Shown: positions 12,188 through 24,908, numbered from the stretch's first letter. The stretch is DNA of 64,000 bases from Euwallacea fornicatus (GCF_040115645.1 NC_089541.1:7378001-7442000); one strand, 5' to 3'. Notes: generated by a model from the sequence alone, not told the origin. A program made the numbers and translations.

Positions 12188-13625
12188 GTTTACGTTACAA
12201 GCGCTGTTATTGGAATCATTCGGACCTTGAAATTGCAGCAATATGATATTTTGATCTTATATGCACCACCAAATTGTTTGCCCTCCCTCAGTAATCTAAT
12301 AGTAATTTGAGAGTAAATATTTTCTCTCGTTATCAGTTTTATCAGGTGGTGAAAATTCCTAGCAAGATCAACGCAAATAATAATATTTGCCTCTTACGTA
12401 TATTAGTGGGGTGATTCCAATGGTTTTACAGTTTATTTTTTGAAGTGTACGATATATTGAAGATATACTACAGCAGAGGCTCGGTAACGTAAATACGTGA
12501 TGATGAAAACGTTTCACTAACGTAAACACAAAGGTCGTACTATAGGGTCAAGCGAAATGCGCGATAACGTAAACAATGTGTACGCTCGATGACGTAAACA
12601 GTTCTTGGCGACGGTTAACATTACGAGAAGCTATTTTAAATTTGCACATAGCCAGGAATACGGTTAATAAGAAAACTATTTAAAAATGTTGGAACAATCT
12701 CTTTTGTACCAATGATCAAGATGAAGATGTCGTTCGCCTAAGCGTAATTAGGTAGCAATTGCGATCCAATGGTGATGTCAGTGGATATGTTAAAAATAGT
12801 GAATCCCAACATTATTTGTACTCCAGGTGATATTAATTTATAGAACGAAGATAAGCAGACGAATGATGTTAATAAGGAGAAAGATATGGACAGCGAGGAC
12901 GATGAGGACGTTCCCAATGATGTTAGGAAATATAGTGACTGGCGTGCAAGCTATAAAAGTTTTTAACCAAGTTTGGGTCGGGCTGGAAAAAAAGAGTATC
13001 ATGAATGGATATTTTAGTCCTTCGTAAGTAACATTGGAAGACAATGTTAAGCGCCAATTTACAGAGACTAGAGATACAGATTATTTTTCTGCTAATTAAA
13101 AAATACTCATCACTATTAGAATATTTGTGGAATTATACCGCGACCGGTAGAACGTATGCACCACACATTTATGATTATTGTATGATCCTCTCTGAAACGA
13201 AACTGGTATATTAAATAAGTCTGTTTGATTTTCTATAAGGGGTAAATCATAATAAATTCCGAAAAAGCGTTTTATGGAATCGAAACTTGAAACTGCATTG
13301 CTGAGCCTATCTTTCAATTCTAGATGACTTCTAATAATACATATTTCCTCTGAAATTCAAAATAAAGGTACTTTATTCAGGAGCCATTTTCATAATTGTC
13401 GTATCTCCCCTATATGAAATGAGACAATCTAATTTTGCAAACTGCATTTTGAGTTTGCACGAACGCACAAACTTTTACCAAAAATGAAGTTGTCCGATAA
13501 ATTCAAATAAAAAAAGTCCCATACGTTTCGTACTTTCTGCCGGTCACTGTAAGGACTGAACGGAAACGTTTCGATAGTGAATCACATTTGGTTTGAGTTA
13601 GTTTACATTATCGAGCGTCTGCTGC
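12188..13625. mobile_element. Probable decayed DNA transposon with repeated subterminal motif
   Basis: A motif close to TAACGTAAAC occurs at 12484-12495, 12517-12529, 12563-12576 and 12588-12601, and inverted at 12188-12198 and 13610-13622. The copy ACGCTCGATGACGTAAAC (12584-12601) matches the inverted ACGCTCGATAATGTAAAC (13609-13626) at 16 of 18 positions. Between them an acidic open stretch (12844-12966, containing DMDSEDDEDVPNDVRKYSDW) is bounded by stops. Repeated motifs near both ends plus a broken acidic frame suggest a decayed cut-and-paste element. The superfamily cannot be assigned. Confidence 0.4.
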
Positions 13626-13629
13626 GTAA

Positions 13630-15230
13630 CAAATCTTGCTTGAAGAAAAACTACTTCAGAGCAAAAGTCTTCCTAAAAATCGATTAATATTTTAGTCGAA
13701 TTGCATGCCCTCATAGCAAATAATTTAGCCCCACGTGGAATCGAAAGTCCTTGGCTGCCACAAGTGGAAACGCTGCTTAACATTAACCATAATCTAAATG
13801 CAAATCACCATATGTTCGCCTCTCATGACAAGGCCTATTTATAATTTGGTTAACATTACAGCTCAAGTGAATCTGCATATGAATAATTATTGCAATTCGC
13901 TATTAGCTTTGAAGAGCCAAAACAGCTGACTCCGTTTTGTCTATAAAAATGAAAGTGAATAGTAAGAAAGCGGTTAATACAGCAGATCTGTGTAACTACA
14001 AAGTATAACGAAAATCTAGGCCAGGCAATAAACAAAGACTTCCTGCTTTGTTGAAACCGCGATGTGTGGAAGTCTAGAAATAGCCATAGCGAGGAAAAAC
14101 GTACGCTCTAAATCTTGACCTAAAAATACCCGGTCACAAAAAGGAAACCGACTTTAATGCCACATTAACCTTTAGGAACATTTCCTTGGAAATATAATTT
14201 CAAAGTGTTTTACGGTCAGTCACTTTGCAGAGGTCAGTCGTGGAAATTTATGTTGAATCATAATAATAAGTTGAATTCGAGATAGGAATTCGGATATAAC
14301 CCACCGAAAAACGGGACGCCGCCCTATGTCGCAAGTCGTAAGATTCATAATGCTGCGTGGGAAGTTGCGAAAAACACTTAAAATTCAGGGCTTCGCCGTT
14401 CCATGAACGGCAAGGCATAATATATTTATAATATGCCAACAACTGCCAAATCTTCCTGTAATAAGTCAGGAATGCTAATATTTTTATAAACGCTTATAAA
14501 TATTGATATTATAGAGGTAGCTTGTTCTTGAAAATCCGAAACATTCCGTTCGATCGCGCATTTCTCAGTTCCCTGTTTTCAATTTTTATTGATATCAATG
14601 AATTTCATTATTAACAATTAAATATATTATAATAATTTTACCAAATAAGGAACAAGCATGAAAACAATTAATAAAATATCAGCTTAACAATTGGTAGTAA
14701 ATAAGGTCTAGGAAACGCCTAGAAGGAATGACGTCAGGGGCTGTGTTACCTATTAAATCCAATAGACTTGTGAAGTGAAAAACAACGTTTTACGTCATGA
14801 TCAATGCTTACTTCCCAGGCTACGCCAAGATGGTACAGTATCCACATCAAGATATACCCGAACGTCAAGTTCAAGCTTTAAACTTGACGTTGACTCCGCA
14901 ATGTTGAGGGATTTAATATGAGAGGGTAACAAGTATTCCACAACCACGGCGTAAAATAGTATATTACGCACCAAGGTTGTGAAGTGGGTCATTATGACCT
15001 GAGCATTCCGTTTCGTAAGGGTTGTCCCCATTTCAGGAAAGTAGATGTATATACGATCTTTTCCATTACTGGATTTGATAAAATTACAATAAACTTACCT
15101 AAATTGAGGACGAATTAAACCGGACACACAAAAGTACATTGTGCTTTAACTGATAATGTCAGCAATGATGATTAATTTGACATTCATTTTCATGACAATC
15201 TTTAGGGATTAGCTTGCTAAATAAATAATA
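13630..15230. other. No gene seen; contains a 31-bp hairpin
   Basis: AT-rich DNA. At 14861-14891 the 11-bp arms AACGTCAAGTT and AACTTGACGTT flank a 9-nt loop centred on AAGCTT. The 76-codon minus-strand frame over this area (14801-15031) shows no domain. Confidence 0.5.
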
Positions 15231-15399
15231 AGCCATATACAGAGTGATCCATAATGCACGCAGCACGTGCGTGTTGAAAGCTTCACACTCGTTTCGATTT
15301 TCAAATAACGATGTCGCTTTGTTAATATTTTTCACACAAACTCTACTAATTAGATGAAACAAACTAAGTAATGGTAAAAAATTAGCTCTAAAAATGCTG

Positions 15400-15800
15400 C
15401 TGAAAATACTTCCATTTTCTCTTATACATAAATGCACCCACGCTTAAAGTTAAAGTCTACTCTACGTAAAGCATTTGCTAGTCTTGCAGTACCATAAATC
15501 ATCCTCAGTTTCAACAGGCTTAGAATATACAAATCATAAAAGTCCTTCGGAGAAAAGCCATATTTATTTAAATCTGGTGAACGCGGGGGCCAGTATTGAG
15601 CGCAGTTATTTCCCCGAGTCGATGATGAATTGCTCCATCGCACATAAGCTACATTTCGCAGTGAAATTGTAACGTAAAAACATGTAGTTGCTCAGAAAGT
15701 ACTTTTTTGTAAGAAAAATAAATAAGCTACGTCGTTCAAGCAACTTGGTAGAAGAACTGTACCAATCAAATATCGCCCAGTAAGTCCTGCCCACACATTT
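15400..15800 (-). pseudogene. Decayed mariner-like DDE transposase
   Basis: Read on the minus strand, 15799 downward begins NVWAGLTGRYLIG, and at 15592-15566 in the same frame there is WPPRSPDLN. These are hallmarks of insect DDE (mariner-like) transposases: the NVWAG block before the second catalytic Asp and the PPRSPDL block at the third. Between them, in another frame, a CDGAIHHRLG string matches the usual HDGAPPH block. At least one nonsense codon and local frameshifts break the frame, and the DDE active site cannot be complete. The DNA near 15237 (ATACAGAGTGATCC) resembles an element terminus. Confidence 0.7.
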
Positions 15801-15805
15801 ATTTT

Positions 15806-18800
15806 AAACTCTCTTGCGTAATGATGGGTTGGTTATTAAGCAAGGGAACTTTGATCACTAATTACAGTTACCTGCTTATCTTTAATTAAAATAACTACAA
15901 TTTCTCACTGAAAGATGCAATTGGATGCAGCGTGATTGGAGATAATTTTCTATTCGTAGAAATTCACCTACAAATGTTAACACATTTTACACTTTTTACA
16001 TTGTTTGTGCATGTTTCAACTGAATTGCAACACATTTGGCACGTGCCAGAGGTAAACGGCACAGCAATGAGAAAATAGTTTGGCTAAGATGCTAGGAATA
16101 GAGTGAGACCACAAAGGCAGTGACATTGTTAAGCTAAGCGCAATGTAGTCGGGGTATTTTATTAAAAGAAAGTAAATATTTTCTCAACTCTTCAGTTAAT
16201 AAATCTTCATTATCACCAGTAGTAATGAAAACCTATCCATGCAATAGAACTAGACGAGTATTATCATTGTTTTTCTGTTGATGATTTTTAGCAGGCAATT
16301 TATCAATGTTCTCACTGAAAGGAGGTGTTCACATTGACTATTATTATACTAAGAGTTTCCGCTTCAAAAAAGAAAAGTAAATGACTAAATCACTAGGCTG
16401 TTTCTAGCCCATTCATAAAACGATAAAGATTGGGACTCACGACTCAAAAATAATTTCTATGACTATGCAAACAGTTAAACAGTGTTTAAAGCTGTTACTA
16501 AAACATGAAATTTTACAAATCTGCCTACATTGTTCACTGTTTATTTTCCTTTGTTATATTTATACAGAGTGTTTGTCACGCCAGAAAGAAACGCATAATA
16601 TATTATGGAAAAGTAGGTCAAGTATCATCATTAAGTTAGTGCCGGCAAATTTGTAATTTTTGCGGTTTTTGAGCACAACATTACCACACTTCTCAGACTC
16701 TCTGGGGTAGAGATTGAATTCTTACAACAGTTGTTTTGTCATGCATTCAAATCATTTTCGTCTGTAATTTTTCCCCATTTTTTTTTCTAAAGAAAGGTGC
16801 GTCATAGTAGGGAAAGTTGGGAGAATATTTTTTATATTTAAAATTCTTCAAGAATTGCAGAAATAATTTTTTTCTTGAAGAGAGGTAGTAACGTACAATT
16901 TCTTTTGTATAACAGATACAGATTGCTAGTGTTGGATACACTATTTTTTTACAAAACTTTCATACCATGTATTTAGGAAATTATCTACTTATAAGCAGCA
17001 TCAAACAGTGCTTATTTTTCTATTATCTATTAGCCATTTCAGTTTGTCACTACAACTCACAATACCCTGTCGATACTAAAGAAATATTCGATAACCTTTG
17101 GATGTAGAATACAGCTATTTTTATTAAGGTAAAAATTTCCAGGTTGAATGTGACGCATATTTGTAGAACCGACGCTCTCACCTATCACTATGCGAAATTT
17201 TTCCAGTCGTGCGTGTCAATAGAACACGTAGCTATTAATTGTCTATATTGCACATTTGATAACGGTCATGTAATAGAGCTAATACCATTTAATCCTTACA
17301 TTATGTAAAGCAGATCTATACACAAACATTAGAAAAATGTAAATATAATGCTAGTTTGTTTATGAAAAACTGCATTAGGACTGTAAAAACCTTGACAGTC
17401 TTAGCTAAGTAATCTGGTCGTTTAAGGTCCAAATATCAATTATCAGTTTGGGGGCAATTGTACCCAGATCATTTTTATAAGGCCAATGGGTCGGATGCTC
17501 TCTATGAAAATGATCTTGTTGGCACATTTACCGTAAGTTTGATCCCTAAGGGGAGAGTAAAGAACACAACAAATTTAGATGGCAAACCGTTAGAGACAGA
17601 GTCTAGAGAAGATTTTGGACATATATGAATCATACTGTTTATGGGTGGAGTTTTGAAAAGAAAAATATGTCTTTATACTGACGCGCTAGAAAGATGCAGT
17701 GATCACATGGACAACATACCCATAGCATGTATTAGTATAAGCTTTCTTTAAGAGCAATCCAAATAAATAATTTTCAGCTAATCCCGAAATCTCGTTATCT
17801 CCGAGAATTTTAAACATTACAGCCTTACAGCAAATTCGGGAGTTCAAAAAGAGCGCATTTAGTGCGGTATTGCGACCTGCGAAAGCAATTTGCATAGGTC
17901 TAATACGTTACCAAATGAAGCAAGACCAGTAAAAGTCTGCAATTTTGTTGTATTGAGTGTGCATTGGTGCTGGTCCACGAATAATACTTTTTGGTAGGTT
18001 TGTTTACAATGCTGACAATCTCGAAGCACGTGAGCAAACTCTTCCATCGTATTTCCCTATTAAAAAAATTCACTCGATACCTGGAGTTTGGTCTATTCAG
18101 GATAGGTCAATTAAATACCTTCCTAACTGCAACTTAAAAACTAAATTTTCCTTTATTTCTTCTGTTATTTTTAGGAACAATTAAAACACCTTTTGACTTT
18201 ATTTTATTACCCAATGTTTTACTGTTCCAAAGTAATAAATGTATACAAGAGCGATCATTAAAATTCAACGTATTTTTACGAGACAGCAAATCTTTATAGT
18301 TTACTAATACTACTGCGTAGCTATTCATTAACTTATAGCGGAGTTTAAAAATACGACAAAATGCTTTATAAACACCCAAATACCTCTACAGCAATTTGTT
18401 TTAATAAACGGAAATTACTACAGATTTTTTCATAAAATTAATCAAATGTTGGGCAAGATTGGTGAGAATCTCATCCAGGAGACTGTAACTATTTCTTGAA
18501 TTGTGTTCCAACGCACTTGCCTTATATCTTCATTGGTTATGTTGAGAAATTCTTCAACTTATGATTTACGGCACCGGTAGGTTAAACAACTAGACTAGGT
18601 GGAGTTATAAATAAGGGTTCAAGGGGCACATTTCAAAATAAATGTAATGGATCATAAATCTAACAAAGTTATTAATTAATTTTTCGGTGCAAATAATTTT
18701 TGAGAGGTTGGACCGATGTAAAAAAAGCTTCACTTTAAGTTGTATCGGTGTAAAGTTGCCAACTTATAGATTGGTAGTAATTCGTTCGACATAACAAAGA

Positions 18801-20610
18801 GAAACCGGTAATACCTTGTTGAATTATAAAAATTCACGGATGAATATTTCCCCATCAGATGAAAAATTCCTCAAAATAATAATAAAAAGAAAACAAAGGA
18901 CATTTCACATAAAGGATAAGCAGTAAAAAATCTCAAATAGACGTTGAACGATCAGGGGCACGATTTGAATCAACTCGCTTGTTAGTGAGATGATTGACGT
19001 GAATAGTAGATTGCTCAATCAACCCCTGCATTAACACTTCGCCACTTATTTCAAGGTTTATTTTAAATAATCACATCTTACTGTCAGCCAGTTAAAAAGT
19101 AACAAAGACTACAAGCTACACACTTGTAACCTTTGACTAACTGTAAACTGATTGAATGAAATATTACAATAAACATTGAAGAATGGCAGAAACCTATGTT
19201 AGTCTATCTTTTAACGTTAAAAAGTTATAAATAGACATATTTTTGTTATTTCTTTATTTCCATATATTGCAAAATAACACAAACAATTGTTTAGTTCAAT
19301 TAACGGATATCGTTAACATTCCGTTATATGCTATAGGCATAGAAAAATCTTACCGTGCAATAAGTCTATAGAGGTCGCAATCAGCTGATAAATGTTGCCA
19401 AGTCGGGGATCCCAAACGTGGCAACCTAGGACAATGTTATTGATCTGATTTCTTTCTCCCTAGATGCAGGAAGATGACACAATCACACTAAAATTCGCGT
19501 CTTGGTTTAATGTCCTTTTATGAATTAAAACGGAAAATAAAAATAAAACTCTATTTTCGGCGAGTATGTCACATATCACCCCGATTCACTCCACACACCG
19601 TTAACAATGGACCAAAATGTGAAAGCGGATCAAATTCTTAAATCTTAAATTGACCATTAAAAAGTTCTTTTGTGTCAATAGTAACCGTAACTAGCCCAGA
19701 AGGGTTAAGAAACGGGCATAAATTCGACAATGATGTTGAAGCGACCGTTCGTGAGGGTCGATATCAAATTTAGAACTGGCAACGGTTAAATTCGGCAGCG
19801 TGCCGTGCTTCGTGTAGTCGTGGTCTCGTTAGCGTTACCGCCTCCTTTGCCTACTTTCAGCTATATCGAACTGCAGAACCTTATCTGACTTGCGCAGAAA
19901 GCAGTATTTCTAGATACTTTCCTGCACGAATTTCCAAGGCTAATCCTGTAGGCATGTATGGCATGATCAGATACTACAACGATAATCTCGCAACTGCTAT
20001 AATGGTGGGTCACGTGTCATTTTTTTCTGAGAATAAGAACCATTTCATTAGCTTCCAAATGTGACAGTTCACAACTGTCAAATATACTACTCCCACCAAT
20101 GGAATTACGTTGCACCTATTAGTCTTGCGCTCCTGCTGACTCACCTTCATTCCCAACTGTTAAAGACATAACCCATTTCAAACCAATATTTATCAAAGCA
20201 GTAGAAGAAATGAGAAATATGTTTGGCGAAAAATGGACTGATTAGGAAAAAATTTGACGTTTTCGTAGTCTACTGGATGAATATTTTATTAAAATAGTTT
20301 CTATGTTCAATGCCTCCTTGTGTTTTGCCAATAAATGACATAGTTTTCATAGACCCAACTGGCAGAAAAAACGCTTAAAAATAAACCCAAATGAAACACT
20401 TCATATACACATTACCGTTTTTCTGCAAATACGTCAATACTCAATAGTTGTCTATTCTAGTAGGAGGAGCACCATCACTACTGTTGTAGCCGTAACACTG
20501 CAATGATTGCGCATAAACGTTCGCGATAATTTCAGTTGATGGGGTCACGTGATTCATTTAAAGTAGGACCCGCCAAGATTCCTCCTCAATGGAAATGGAA
20601 TGAATAAAGG
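15806..20610. other. No gene seen
   Basis: Nearly 5 kb of AT-rich DNA. Short frames at 16459-16656, 17686-18184 and 18134-18379 overlap on both strands and have no domain. 19780-19960 is locally richer in G+C but holds no convincing exon. A possible repeat end, TATACAGAGTG, lies at 16560. Confidence 0.45.
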
Positions 20611-20619
20611 AGTCAATGA

Positions 20620-20832
20620 GAATTTTCTGAAAAGGAATCAATAATAGGAGCGGTTATATTGCGGGGTGGGGATGAAATAATAAAATGGACTGAATTGCTG
20701 AATAAAGGTAAAAATACTTCTTATGGGGAGTTTACGTGGTGCGAGCTATATAAAGAACTATTATATAGACAAAAAGTGCACTTTAATAGTGAGTATATAT
20801 CGCAGAAAGAAACTATGGAGGCTGAAGAATAA
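20620..20832 (+). other. Isolated coding-like frame, unrecognised
   Basis: This plus-strand frame is open for 71 codons between TGA at 20617 and TAA at 20830. Its composition is soluble and protein-like (for example KWTELLNKGKNTSYGEFTW), but it has no early ATG and no known domain. It may be a fragment of a mobile-element polyprotein or an isolated exon. Confidence is low. Confidence 0.2.
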
Positions 20833-21443
20833 TCTCTCTAAAGAGGAAGATATTAGTCCAAAAATAAAACAGAGATGCTGTGTTATGGTTATGACGCTTA
20901 AATATAATTTAAACACAGTATATAATGGCGACGAGCGTGTTTCTAGAAAGCACGTATGTTAAGTCACTCGATTAGAGGGCAATATTCCTGTACCAACTAC
21001 ATTCTATACGTATGAGGGTCTAAATTAACATAAGAGGTACAAAGTAGATGACCGGAGGTTCTCTCATCCAACCTAAACTGCCGGGATTTCCCAATCCAAT
21101 CTAGACAGATGGGTTGTAACAAAATAGAAACTCCCTCAAACACAACCGGTATATAACATATCACCACAACCAAACCTATAAACTTTTACATACTCTGTTA
21201 AATTCAACACCCTCCAACAAAAAAGTATGTTTTATTGCCGGGCGAATCAGCAATAATACAAGGAATCTCTGCCGGCTGGATATAGCCGTCGTTTTCAACG
21301 CCTCAATCAAAATATTGTATTTGTATATTTTGTTGCTTCCCGACAACCCAACTTGGCTCTGATCCAAATACTGGACCCGCAGACTCCTTTCTTAAACCTC
21401 TATTCCATTATCGCTTTTCCAACACTTGTACGTACGCGTGTTA
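20833..21443. other. No gene seen
   Basis: AT-rich. The 63-codon minus-strand frame at 21176-21367 is open a little further upstream (to about 21390) but shows no domain or splice site. Confidence 0.45.
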
Positions 21444-21535
21444 GCAGGAAAATGATAAGGTTGGGAAAGCTGACATTGCTTGATCAATGGCAGGAAAATG
21501 ATAAGGTTGGGAAAGCTGACATTGCTTGATCAATG
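21444..21535. repeat. Perfect 46-bp tandem duplication
   Basis: The unit beginning GCAGGAAAATGATAAGG occurs at 21444-21489 and again, identically, at 21490-21535. A third partial start (GCAGTAAAATGA) follows at 21536. The lack of differences between units points to a recent duplication. Confidence 0.9.
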
Positions 21536-21991
21536 GCAGTAAAATGAGTAAACGCAAAGAGTTGATGGTTTGATCAGTAAAATATTTGCAGTTTACCCTC
21601 TATTGCTAGGCTTTTAATCACCCTTCCATAGCTGAAAGCGCATTATTATCTGGTTGTATATTTTAAGCGCCCTCTCTTAATAGCAAGAGAAAGCTTATAC
21701 GAAGAATTTCCTGCGCACTCACCAATTCAATATTAATGTAATATGATAGTTTTCTTTTTCACAATTCTGCTTATCAAATGGTTTCTCTATAAATTTTGCA
21801 AGAAACGCCTGAATACCTAAATTATTATAGTCAATGTTTTAAAAGTACATGTTGTATTTGAAAATCCTAAGATAAAATAAATTTGCTAAACATACAAAAT
21901 GCTTACCTGTCGCCAGTTTATTCTGAATTCCTTTTTTGTGAATTAAAAACAGTGAACAAAACATTAAGCCAACAAATAATTTTAACGTCAT

Positions 21992-23017
21992 TTATTTCAG
22001 ATCCAAGTCATCGTTGCTTGCGCATAGCTCCTCATCAATATTCACAATCACGTCTTGATCGTTTTGAATATTGAAACCTTCCCCTTGAGACAACGTCTCA
22101 TTTTGTACCAGACCAATATTTATCACAGACTCAAAATTTATCACAGATTCACTGTCACTTAAATCCTCCATTTCATTCCTTGTAACTGGAATAGGTGTAT
22201 TGTTAGGAACTAGGACTGTTTGATCATCATTTTGTTCATGTAAAGAAATGACACTTGGAGGAATATACCTGGAATTGTGGGTATTGATAATATTCAAATT
22301 TTTTTAAGGGACTATTGGATGCACCTAACAACACATGACCTCTGCCACCAATTATACCACATTCTAGCATGCAGCCTTATCACAGAATGAACCCATAAAT
22401 AGTAACCAATGAGCATTATGCCAATCATCAGCATTAAGGAAACTGAGGTCCATTTTGCTGCAGGTATTTGAGAAAACTTTTGCTGACTGTAGTATTCCGA
22501 GGAATAAAGGCATACATATGTAACAACTATTGCTAAAGGGGTTATTATCTGCAAATATTAAATCTATTTTGCACAAATCAGCCTCATAACAGCCACACAT
22601 TACATACAGTGCAGGCAATAACATCACCTCTAACTCCAGTGCCTGGATACCTGGGACCATACCGCAACCAATACCAAATAGATCTTGATGATGAGTATTT
22701 TGGAGTTCTCTCTGTTTTAAATAAGTAATGGCACAATTCACAACTAGAAGTCCCAGATTCACCAAGCCAGTTCTCCAGGCAGGATCGATGAACAAATGCC
22801 ACAGTACCCTTTAATAAATAAGATTTGCACTGATAACTTATTATGAATAAATAATTACCTTGCAGTGGCATGGAGCTATGAGTTCTTCAGGTTTCTCATT
22901 ATCATAGCATATGCGACAGTGCACTGAGGCCACCGAGAGCTTTCTAACTGGTGTATTTGAATTAGTCTTTTTCATAGGGTCTGACTTTGATACGCCAGCG
23001 GTCGTATCATCATCCAT
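21992..23017 (-). CDS. MARCH2/3-type membrane-bound RING-CH E3 ubiquitin ligase
   Basis: Four coding exons: 23017-22859, 22808-22608, 22548-22325 and 22268-21992, giving 286 aa. The introns (50, 59 and 56 bp) are all GT-AG and the phases agree. The RING-CH (C4HC3) finger is complete: C34, C37, C50, C52, H60, C63, C76 and C79. Its signature CRIC and SCELC ends are split by intron 1. Two membrane spans follow at about residues 115-137 and 154-176, then a hydrophilic acidic tail. That layout and length fit animal MARCH2/MARCH3 (about 250 aa), which ubiquitinate membrane proteins on endosomes and the secretory route. ATG 23017 is the first in frame and leads straight into the protein. It is divergent from Bet1. 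Whether it is the MARCH2/3 orthologue or a close relative is not settled. Confidence 0.88.
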
Positions 23018-23979
23018 GATTGTTCACCTAAAAACGGTATACTAACTATAAATAACTATGTTTTGGAGCTCATATTGACAAAATTATTATGATTTTCTTG
23101 GCAAGCGTTGACTGAAGGTAGATAACCAAATAGGTATGCTAGGTTCAAGCAATTTGACTTTGGTTTGTTAACCTTCATTAATCGCTTTATTTGAAATTCT
23201 GTAGGAATATAGACTACATTATTAGTGAAGAAAATAATATTTTCTTGCATTACCTACATTTTCAATTTAGCACTAGTTAGTAAATACAAATTTACTAGGG
23301 TCGTTCTCGAGTCCGTTATAACTGACGTTTGAACATGAGTGAATTGTAAACTAAAGAAAACTTTAAATTTTCCATATGAGTTAAGAAATTCCATCAAAAA
23401 CAACAGTAATTTTATGTTTTATGGTTTTTCAAAATAAGATTATTATTTTTCACGCAGGAATCAAAGTACTAATCAAATACAATATGCATACTTCTGCAGT
23501 CAACAATACAAACGTAAGGAAGGAACATCAATTTATTGTCGCTCTATTGCCATATTACTGAACTTTATTTACATATATAATTGCGGCTTGAAAATATATT
23601 TATTTTAACTAAATATTTATTTCTGCTATATAATTTCAAAAATGTAGGGTGACGTGTGAATCATTATAAATACTTAAACTAACGGTCAGCAATTCCTAAC
23701 ACCAGAATGGAGAAATGCACTTGCACATAGTAAACTGTGGCAACTATGCGCTCATTCTCATCAGATGTTTTCAATCAAACTTGATAGTGAATATAACCTC
23801 AAATTCCAAATCACAGTAAAAGATCTGAGTAACTCTAAAATATCTAATTTCCCACGTCATTAATTTTAACTATAATCTTATTATTACTAATACTCATCAC
23901 AAAGCTTCCACATAACCGTCGTGCAGCTAGACTACCGCCACCACCACCCTTTCGGTACCATAAACTGGCATCCTATAAC
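23018..23979. promoter_or_regulatory. Intergenic region between two divergent genes
   Basis: The 962 bp between the start codons of the MARCH gene (minus) and Bet1 (plus) must hold both promoters and 5' leaders. No intervening frame with coding character was found. No clear TATA or initiator could be assigned by eye in such AT-rich DNA. Confidence 0.5.
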
Positions 23980-24315
23980 ATGAGGCGATCTCACGCTGGT
24001 AATGGTTACGAACCCTTGCCTCAACAAGACAACAATGAAATTGAGCACGAAAATGAACGTATGGCTCAGGAACTATCCGAGAAAATTGGCGTTCTCAAGT
24101 CCCTTTCCATAGATATTGGGAATGAAGTACAGTTCCAGCACAAGATGTTACGGGACGTAGATGATGATATGGATAGAACTTCTGGATTCCTTGGAAAAAC
24201 TATGTCTAGAGTAGTAAGGCTTTCAAGGGGATCACATAATTACATTATATTGTATTTATTTGTATTTGCCATTGTAGTGTTCTTTATACTCTATTTGGTG
24301 TTAAAGTTTAGGTAG
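23980..24315 (+). CDS. Bet1: BET1 homologue, ER-Golgi Qc-SNARE
   Basis: An intronless 111-aa protein. It has a charged N-terminus, a SNARE coiled-coil motif at about residues 25-82, and a C-terminal membrane anchor at about 88-109 ending in KFR, so it is a tail-anchored protein facing the cytosol. The family blocks are plain: ENERMAQEL, LKSLSIDIGNEV and TSGFLGKTM followed by LSRG. The likely ionic-layer glutamine is Q53 (in FQHKML), which makes it a Qc-SNARE. Bet1 pairs with syntaxin 5, membrin and Sec22 in ER-to-Golgi vesicle fusion. Length is close to the human protein (118 aa). The ATG at 23980 is the only sensible start. Candidate poly(A) signals (AATAAA) lie near 24712 and 24727. Confidence 0.95.
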   Translation: MRRSHAGNGYEPLPQQDNNEIEHENERMAQELSEKIGVLKSLSIDIGNEVQFQHKMLRDVDDDMDRTSGFLGKTMSRVVRLSRGSHNYIILYLFVFAIVVFFILYLVLKFR

Positions 24316-24908
24316 GAATTGCCTTGAATTTCTGAAAAGTTTATTCCAATGAATATATACACTGACTTGCTCATATTTAAAAACACATGCGTTTTTGTAT
24401 TCTGGATGTAGATTTTTGGTAGTAGGATGAGTAGGAGTACATGCAGTAAATACGGTTCAGAAGTTTTCTTATAATATATGTAGTACCTATATATGTATAT
24501 AATAAGTGAAATTTTTAAGCTAGATTATAACATAACTATTTACTTTTAGACACAAATTCCAAGTACATGAAGAACTTATTTATGTTACGGTGAAGTTAAT
24601 GGTTTATTTTTGCTAATTTTTTAGTTTATTATTTATTTATTAATTGTTTTACCTATAGTTCAGCTCTTATTCAATACAGGCCTGGTATTTTTATATTTAA
24701 ATTATATTATAAATAAAAACATTACAAATAAAAACATATGTATTAAATAGATTTAGTGCCCATTAAATGATTGTAGTTTTATTTTTATTGCTTTTGACCT
24801 TTAACATTCTTTTTTAAAACGCCCGTTTAATAATTTTTGCTCAATTTACTGATGCAACAAATTACCGTTTCTTAGTTCTTAATTATTTCTTTTTATTGGA
24901 ACTTACTG
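24316..24908. other. Bet1 3' UTR and AT-rich spacer
   Basis: Very AT-rich. AATAAA motifs near 24712 and 24727 probably end the Bet1 transcript. No other gene seen. Confidence 0.5.

Noticed and set aside
22364..22795. 143-codon minus-strand frame
   Set aside because: It is in another frame across MARCH exons 2 and 3 and their intron; the RING-CH and membrane segments are in the spliced frame.
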